Positions 59,585 through 64,000 of a stretch of 64,000 nucleotides of DNA are shown here, in pieces. Position 1 is the stretch's first letter. The number at the start of each line of letters is the position of its first letter. A program made the translations under genes and the position numbers. The notes under the pieces were generated by a model. That model did not search any database. It was not told where the DNA came from and worked only from the letters and a program-made list of their open reading frames with translations. The stretch spans positions 1-64,000 of the forward strand of contig CAXXSG010000002.1 in assembly GCA_963665915.2 (NCBI GenBank), in the 5' to 3' direction. The stretch comes from JAFGRU01 sp963665915 (GTDB lineage Bacteria > Desulfobacterota > Desulfuromonadia > Desulfuromonadales > JAAYDE01).

Positions 59585-60937
59585 ATGAGCCTGCGTTCCC
59601 GAAAACTGCTGAACCACTCGTTCACCAGCGCGAGCGTGATATCGATCGTGCTGGTTGGGGCAGCGCTCATCATCCTGCTGGCGCCGATTGTTTCGGGCGG
59701 CCTGCGGGCTTTCATCTTTCGCGGCACGATCGAGCATCGCCGCGTGATGTGCGACGAATTCGGCCACGGGGATCAGGCCGAAGTCGAAGCCGAGTACGAA
59801 CGTGTGGTTGCCGTCCGCCAGCCCGTCTTCGACATGATCACGAATTTCGAGACCGAGCTGAAGGAAATGGACTATGCGCAGCGCCGCGAGTACCGCACGG
59901 CGCTGCGGGATCTGAAAGATCAACTGCACGAGTTGTTCGGCCCGTTTCCTGGCGAAGATGAGCCGGCTCTGTTGCGCGACAAGTACGGCCCCACGCGTTG
60001 GAGCCGCGCGCAAATCGCACTGCATCACACGCTCAACGTCGAGTCGTATGACTACAGCGATCCGACGCAGATGGGCAACGTTGTCTATACGCCGCGGGCC
60101 GATGACTTTCGCGGCACCTCGATCGAGCCGCTCTTTAGTTACCTCGACCAAAACGCCGAAGCTTTGTTCGAGCCGCAGTGGACTTTCTACTGGCGGTTTC
60201 TCTTCGATGAGCCCAAAGACGTCTTCATCTTCGGCGGAATCTGGCCGCAACTGCTGGGTACGCTCTATCTCACGCTCGGCGCGATTCTCTTTGCTGTACC
60301 GGTCGGCGTGATTTCCGCTATCTACCTGTCCGAGTACGCACCCGACATGTGGTTCGTCGGCGTGCTGCGCACCTGTGTCAGCACACTGGCCGGTGTGCCC
60401 AGCATTGTCTTCGGCCTATTCGGTTTGGCGTTCTTCATCAATGGTATTCACATCTCGTCGACCAAGAGCATTCTGGCCGGTTCGCTAACGCTCGGGGTGC
60501 TTATTTTGCCCGTGGTGATTCGCGCCTCGGAGGAAGCGCTGCGCGCGGTGCCGCGCACCTACAAGGAAGCGGCGCTGAGCCTCGGCTCCAGCCGTTGGGC
60601 CTCCATCTACAAAGTGATGTTGCCGGCGGCCTTGCCCGGCATTCTGACGGGGGTGGTGATCAGCATGGGTCGCGCCGCCGGCGAAACTGCGCCGATCATT
60701 TTCACCGCCGCAGCCAGCCAGATTGTCGGTCGTTCGCTGGGCTTCTTCGAGACGTTCACACAGCCCACGAGCGTGTTGTCCTGGAGTATCTATAACGTGG
60801 CTACCGAGCACGAAGCCGCCGACGAGATTCGTCACGTGCAATACGGCATGGTTCTCGTGCTGGTGCTGTTGGTTTTGCTTCTGAATGGGGGCGCCATTAT
60901 TATGCGTGCCCGCATCACGCGGAAATTAACGGGTTGA
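59585..60937 (+). CDS. pstA: phosphate ABC transporter permease with large extracytoplasmic insertion
   Basis: 450 residues versus about 290 in typical PstA. The first helix (about 16-40) is followed by about 165 charged residues (45-212: 'YERVVAVRQPVFDMITNFET', 'YRTALRDLKDQLHELFGPFP', 'YTPRADDFRGTSIEPLF') with no match I recognise. Then comes the usual PstA core: 'GGIWPQLLGTLYLTLGAILF', 'FAVPVGVISAIYLSEYAP', 'CVSTLAGVPSIVFGLFGLAF', the EAA loop 'EEALRAVPRTYKEAALSLGS', and 'AAGETAPIIFTAAAS'. The insertion would face the periplasm and could contact PstS or the cell wall. It overlaps nothing and is 5 bases from pstC and 4 from pstB. Confidence 0.93.
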   Translation: MSLRSRKLLNHSFTSASVISIVLVGAALIILLAPIVSGGLRAFIFRGTIEHRRVMCDEFGHGDQAEVEAEYERVVAVRQPVFDMITNFETELKEMDYAQRREYRTALRDLKDQLHELFGPFPGEDEPALLRDKYGPTRWSRAQIALHHTLNVESYDYSDPTQMGNVVYTPRADDFRGTSIEPLFSYLDQNAEALFEPQWTFYWRFLFDEPKDVFIFGGIWPQLLGTLYLTLGAILFAVPVGVISAIYLSEYAPDMWFVGVLRTCVSTLAGVPSIVFGLFGLAFFINGIHISSTKSILAGSLTLGVLILPVVIRASEEALRAVPRTYKEAALSLGSSRWASIYKVMLPAALPGILTGVVISMGRAAGETAPIIFTAAASQIVGRSLGFFETFTQPTSVLSWSIYNVATEHEAADEIRHVQYGMVLVLVLLVLLLNGGAIIMRARITRKLTG

Positions 60938-60941
60938 GGCG

Positions 60942-61778
60942 ATGCTGGTGACCGCTCCGCGGAATGACGCGAAAGAGAAGAAGTCCATTGCGCCGAGCCC
61001 CTCCCAGGCCTCGCGCAGTACGCCTGACGCGCACATCGTGATGGAGGCGTTCTCGGTCTATTACCGAGCCCATCAAGCGGTTGTCGACGTCAGTATGGAA
61101 ATCCCCCGCGGCTTGGTGACCGCCATCATCGGTCCCAGCGGCTGCGGCAAGAGCACGCTGCTCCGGGCGATCAATCGCATGAATGACCTGATCCCCGGTT
61201 GCCGCGTCACGGGCAATCTGCGGCTCGATGGCGAGAACATCTATGGCCCGATGGTCGATGTGACCATGCTGCGCCGCCGGGTCGGCATGGTCTTCCAGAA
61301 GCCCAACCCCTTTCCGAAATCCGTCTTTGACAACGTCGCCTACGGTCCGCGCATCCACGGTGTTCGCAGCCGCCGGCAGTTGCGCGAAGTTGTCGAGAAC
61401 AGCCTGATTCAGGCCGCTTTGTGGGACGAGGTCAAGGATCGCCTCAATGACAATGCACTCGGTCTCTCCGGCGGCCAGCAGCAGCGGCTGTGCATCGCCC
61501 GCGCCCTGGCGGTCGAGCCTGAATTGCTCCTGATGGACGAGCCCACGTCGGCCCTCGACCCGATCGCCACCGATCGCATCGAGGCCCTGATCGGCAAGCT
61601 TCGCGGCGACTACACGATTGTTATTGTGACACACAACATGCAGCAAGCCTCACGCGTTTCCGACTTGACCGCGTTCATGTACATCGGAGAGCTGATCGAG
61701 GTCGACGATACCAGCGTCGTTTTCACAAAGCCGACGCACGAAAAGACGCAGGCCTACATCACAGGCCGCTTCGGCTAG
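60942..61778 (+). CDS. pstB: phosphate ABC transporter ATP-binding protein
   Basis: A 278-residue ATPase. Walker A 'IIGPSGCGKSTLLRAINRMN', Q-loop 'VGMVFQKPNPFPKSVFDNVA', signature 'NALGLSGGQQQRLCIARALA', Walker B 'LLLMDEPTSALDPIAT' and H-loop 'VTHNMQQASRVSDLTAFMY' are intact and typical of PstB ('PNPFPKS' and 'INRMND' are PstB-specific). A 35-residue polar N-terminal extension precedes 'VMEAFSVYYRAHQAV'. It energises phosphate import through PstCA. Confidence 0.95.
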   Translation: MLVTAPRNDAKEKKSIAPSPSQASRSTPDAHIVMEAFSVYYRAHQAVVDVSMEIPRGLVTAIIGPSGCGKSTLLRAINRMNDLIPGCRVTGNLRLDGENIYGPMVDVTMLRRRVGMVFQKPNPFPKSVFDNVAYGPRIHGVRSRRQLREVVENSLIQAALWDEVKDRLNDNALGLSGGQQQRLCIARALAVEPELLLMDEPTSALDPIATDRIEALIGKLRGDYTIVIVTHNMQQASRVSDLTAFMYIGELIEVDDTSVVFTKPTHEKTQAYITGRFG

Positions 61779-61851
61779 ACGCCGCCGGCAACGCCAGGGA
61801 ACGGAATCGGCCACACGCCCGGTCGGGCCGGCAGCTATCTGAGGTGACAAC

Positions 61852-62571
61852 ATGGACACGGCCAGCGCGGCTCCTTGCCGCTCCGCGCGCTCGTTGCTAG
61901 ACTCGGCTCATATGAGTATGCACTTCGTAAGATTGCTGGATGAGTTGCTTCGCCGCTCGTTGCGAATGGCGAGCCAGGTCGAGGACATTCTTCAAGAGGC
62001 CTGCGAGTCCGTCTTTGAGCAGGATGTCACCCTTGCCCAGCGCGTTCAGGCTCGGGATTCCGAAGTCGATCGCGAAGAGGTCGAGGTTGAGAAGGAAGTT
62101 GTGCGCCTTATGGCACTCTACCAGCCGGTCGGCGTCGATCTGCGCATGCTCTGCACAGTCCTCAAAGTCAACAATGATCTTGAACGTATCGCCGATTGCG
62201 CCGTCAATATTGCCGAGCGCGCCAGCCATCTCGAAGTGCAACCGCTGGCCGATGGCAACGAAGAGTTGCGCCGCATGGTGACGAGCGTGCGCGACGTGCT
62301 GCGCCAAGCGGTGCAGGCCTACAGCACGGAAGATGCCGAGCTCGCGACCCGCGTCATGAAGCAGGATGCCACCGTTGACGAACTGTACGGCATCATCGTG
62401 GGCGACATTGTCGCGCTCGAACGGCAGGCCCCCACCGAGTCGGCGGCCCATCTCGATCTGCTCTCCGTTGCGAAGAATCTTGAGCGAATCGCCGATCACG
62501 CGACCAACATTGCCGAAGATGTGATTTTCCTTTCAACCGGCGACATTGTCCGCCACCAGGATCCGCAGTAA
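61852..62571 (+). CDS. phoU: phosphate signalling complex protein PhoU
   Basis: A 239-residue all-helical protein with two PhoU repeats. Each carries the metal-binding motif of E/D residues: 'VNNDLERIADCAVNIAERAS' and 'VAKNLERIADHATNIAEDVI' (E-R-I-A-D-H/C-A-x-N-I-A-E). PhoU transmits the transporter state to PhoR and shuts down the regulon when phosphate is ample. GAGG precedes the ATG at 61852; an internal ATG at 61912 also begins a plausible protein ('MSMHFVRLLDELLRR') and would match the usual length a little better. It is the last gene of the pho/pst cluster. Confidence 0.92.
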   Translation: MDTASAAPCRSARSLLDSAHMSMHFVRLLDELLRRSLRMASQVEDILQEACESVFEQDVTLAQRVQARDSEVDREEVEVEKEVVRLMALYQPVGVDLRMLCTVLKVNNDLERIADCAVNIAERASHLEVQPLADGNEELRRMVTSVRDVLRQAVQAYSTEDAELATRVMKQDATVDELYGIIVGDIVALERQAPTESAAHLDLLSVAKNLERIADHATNIAEDVIFLSTGDIVRHQDPQ

Positions 62572-62857
62572 CCGCCCGCAGGCCGTCCCGCAGTACGCCG
62601 GCGACGAAAAACCCGTCCACAATCCTGCTGCCAGCCCCATGGCGGTCGGATACCATCCTGCATTGCGGCCGCCAACGGATGGATGATCCCAGGGGGCGGT
62701 GAGGCGTTGCGTACGGCTTCACGCTTCACTAACCCGTCGTTTTCGGCCGATTCTGTCAACAGGAAGTGGATGCATGCCGCCAGCGGGCCGGCGGTCGGCC
62801 TCCAAGACGCGAACCCGATCAGCCCACAGCCCAAGGGCACTACGGCGCAGAGCTGCA

Positions 62858-64000
62858 ATGAGCGATTTGCCTAGCGAGTCAAACCTGGCGTATCTCGAAA
62901 CGCTCCTCGACGAATACCTCCAGGATCCCGAGTCGGTTCCGGCCGAATGGCGGCGATTCTTCGAATCCAATGCCGCCGACCGCGGCCAGAGGCTACGCCC
63001 CAACAAGCCGGCCTTTCGACCACGCTCGATCTTCAATCCGCCCGGCGGCAACGGCGTGGCCGCCGCGGGCTCGAACGGCACCGACGCCGGTGTGTACCAG
63101 GATCGCGTCGACCAGTTGATCCGGGCGTACCGCGTCCGCGGGCATATGCTGGCCCAGACCGATCCGCTTCATATGCCGCGTCCGGTGGACCGCGAGCTTG
63201 ATCCGGCCCATTACGGCTTTTCGCTCGAAGACATGCGCAAGCAGTTTTCGGCCCGCACAATCTCCGGCAAGCCGGTCCGCACGCTGCACGAGATTCTTGA
63301 CCTGCTGCAGAACACCTATTGCCGCTATATCGGCGCGCAGTTCATGCACATCGACGATCTCGAAATCCGCCATTGGCTCCAGGAGCGCATGGAGGGCACC
63401 GAGAACCGCATCAAGCTCAGCCGGCGCGAGCAGCTCCGCATCCTCACGCGGCTGACCGACGCGGTGATCTTTGAAGAGTTCATCCAGAAGAAATACACCG
63501 GGGCCAAGAGCTTTTCGCTCGAAGGTGCCGAAACGCTCATCCCGCTGCTCGACCTTGCCATCGAGCAGGCCGGCGACCAGGGCATCGAAGAACTGGTTAT
63601 CGGCATGCCGCACCGTGGACGCCTCAACGTCCTTGCCAACATCGTCGGCAAGTCGCCGCGCGATATTTTCCGCGAGTTCGACGATACCGACGCCGAACGT
63701 TGGCTCGGTCGCGGTGATGTGAAATACCACAAGGGTTATCACGGCGACTGGACCCTTGCGAGCGGCAAGAACGTCCACGTCGCACTGTGCTTCAACCCCA
63801 GCCATCTCGAGTTCGTCAACCCTGTCGCGCTCGGGCGTTTGCGGGCCAAGCAGGACCGCCTCGACGACGGTCAGCCCGATCGTGCCATGGGCATCCTCAT
63901 TCACGGCGACGCTGCGTTCGCCGGCGAGGGTGTCGTGCAGGAAACGCTGAACCTTAGCGAAGTTCCCGGCTACACCACCGGCGGCACGCTGCATGTAATC
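62858..64000 (+). CDS. sucA: 2-oxoglutarate dehydrogenase E1 component (partial)
   Basis: Open from ATG 62858 through the window end, giving 381 residues of about 930. The N-terminal 'ETLLDEYLQDPESVPAEWRR' and 'FFES' helix is the E2-binding/N-terminal segment of SucA. 'YQDRVDQLIRAYRVRGHMLA' and 'QTDPLHMP', 'KYTGAKSFSLEGAETLIPLL', 'EELVIGMPHRGRLNVLANIV', 'GDVKYHKGYHGDW' and 'NPSHLEFVNPVALGR' are strongly conserved blocks of the thiamin-diphosphate E1 enzyme of the TCA cycle. The gene is cut by the window edge. The 286-bp gap before it contains nothing else that I recognise. Confidence 0.95.
   Translation, partial: MSDLPSESNLAYLETLLDEYLQDPESVPAEWRRFFESNAADRGQRLRPNKPAFRPRSIFNPPGGNGVAAAGSNGTDAGVYQDRVDQLIRAYRVRGHMLAQTDPLHMPRPVDRELDPAHYGFSLEDMRKQFSARTISGKPVRTLHEILDLLQNTYCRYIGAQFMHIDDLEIRHWLQERMEGTENRIKLSRREQLRILTRLTDAVIFEEFIQKKYTGAKSFSLEGAETLIPLLDLAIEQAGDQGIEELVIGMPHRGRLNVLANIVGKSPRDIFREFDDTDAERWLGRGDVKYHKGYHGDWTLASGKNVHVALCFNPSHLEFVNPVALGRLRAKQDRLDDGQPDRAMGILIHGDAAFAGEGVVQETLNLSEVPGYTTGGTLHVI

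Overview
The window reads as chromosomal DNA of a GC-rich planctomycete, most likely of the Phycisphaerae type. The clues are secreted proteins ending in duplicated dockerin-like (EF-hand-like) repeats, a PA14-DUF1080 protein, a sulfatase-like lipoprotein, a membrane-anchored pseudokinase of about 2,200 residues, a lysine-rich histone-H1-like protein, and many TTG or GTG starts with good Shine-Dalgarno sequences. This assignment is inferred from gene content, not from a marker gene. I see no rRNA, tRNA, CRISPR array, prophage or complete insertion sequence.

Layout. 1-5.5 kb: partial sugar-phosphate isomerase-like gene, UPF0316 membrane protein, MBL-fold hydrolase, PA14-DUF1080 protein, J-domain protein. 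5.6-15.9 kb: rightward block of a small membrane protein, the giant pseudokinase/coiled-coil/membrane protein, a multi-pass membrane protein behind a perfect -10 box and a structured leader, and a CDP-alcohol phosphatidyltransferase. 16-24.5 kb: FecR-like secreted protein, dapF, a TadG-like protein with an exported neighbour, a WYL/TerB-like protein, RidA overlapping scpA, trpS (frameshifted), ferredoxin-NADP reductase. 24.5-34.8 kb: superoxide dismutase, HTH regulator, selA (frameshifted), sulfatase-like lipoprotein, histone-like protein, pyrF, OprP-like porin, flavin reductase. 35-43.4 kb: two trans-sulfuration PLP enzymes, inositol-phosphate synthase, dodecin, cation/proton antiporter, thrC. 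43.5-54.3 kb: three large secreted proteins (one unidentified, two metalloproteases), all with dockerin-like tails, with apgM among them. 54.7-62.6 kb: a complete phosphate regulon phoB-phoR-pstS-pstC-pstA-pstB-phoU, with 11-bp-spaced direct repeats resembling Pho boxes before phoB and before pstS. 62.9 kb to the edge: start of sucA.

How the genes work together. The clearest functional unit is the Pho/Pst cluster: PhoR senses, PhoB activates, PstSCAB imports phosphate and PhoU couples transport to signalling. PstA carries an unusual ~165-residue extracytoplasmic insertion. The metabolic genes (dapF, thrC, trans-sulfuration enzymes, pyrF, trpS, apgM, sucA) are scattered housekeeping genes with no obvious clustering.

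Intergenic DNA is rich in short repeats: 6-, 7-, 8- and 10-bp tandem arrays, REP-like palindromes found after more than one gene, a nested inverted repeat, and hairpin terminators mostly serving leftward genes. trpS and selA each carry one single-base insertion in a short homopolymer; either the assembly has small indel errors or two important genes are damaged. The candidates most worth following up are the giant pseudokinase and its neighbouring membrane protein, the PstA insertion, the bipolar histone-like protein and the repeat families.
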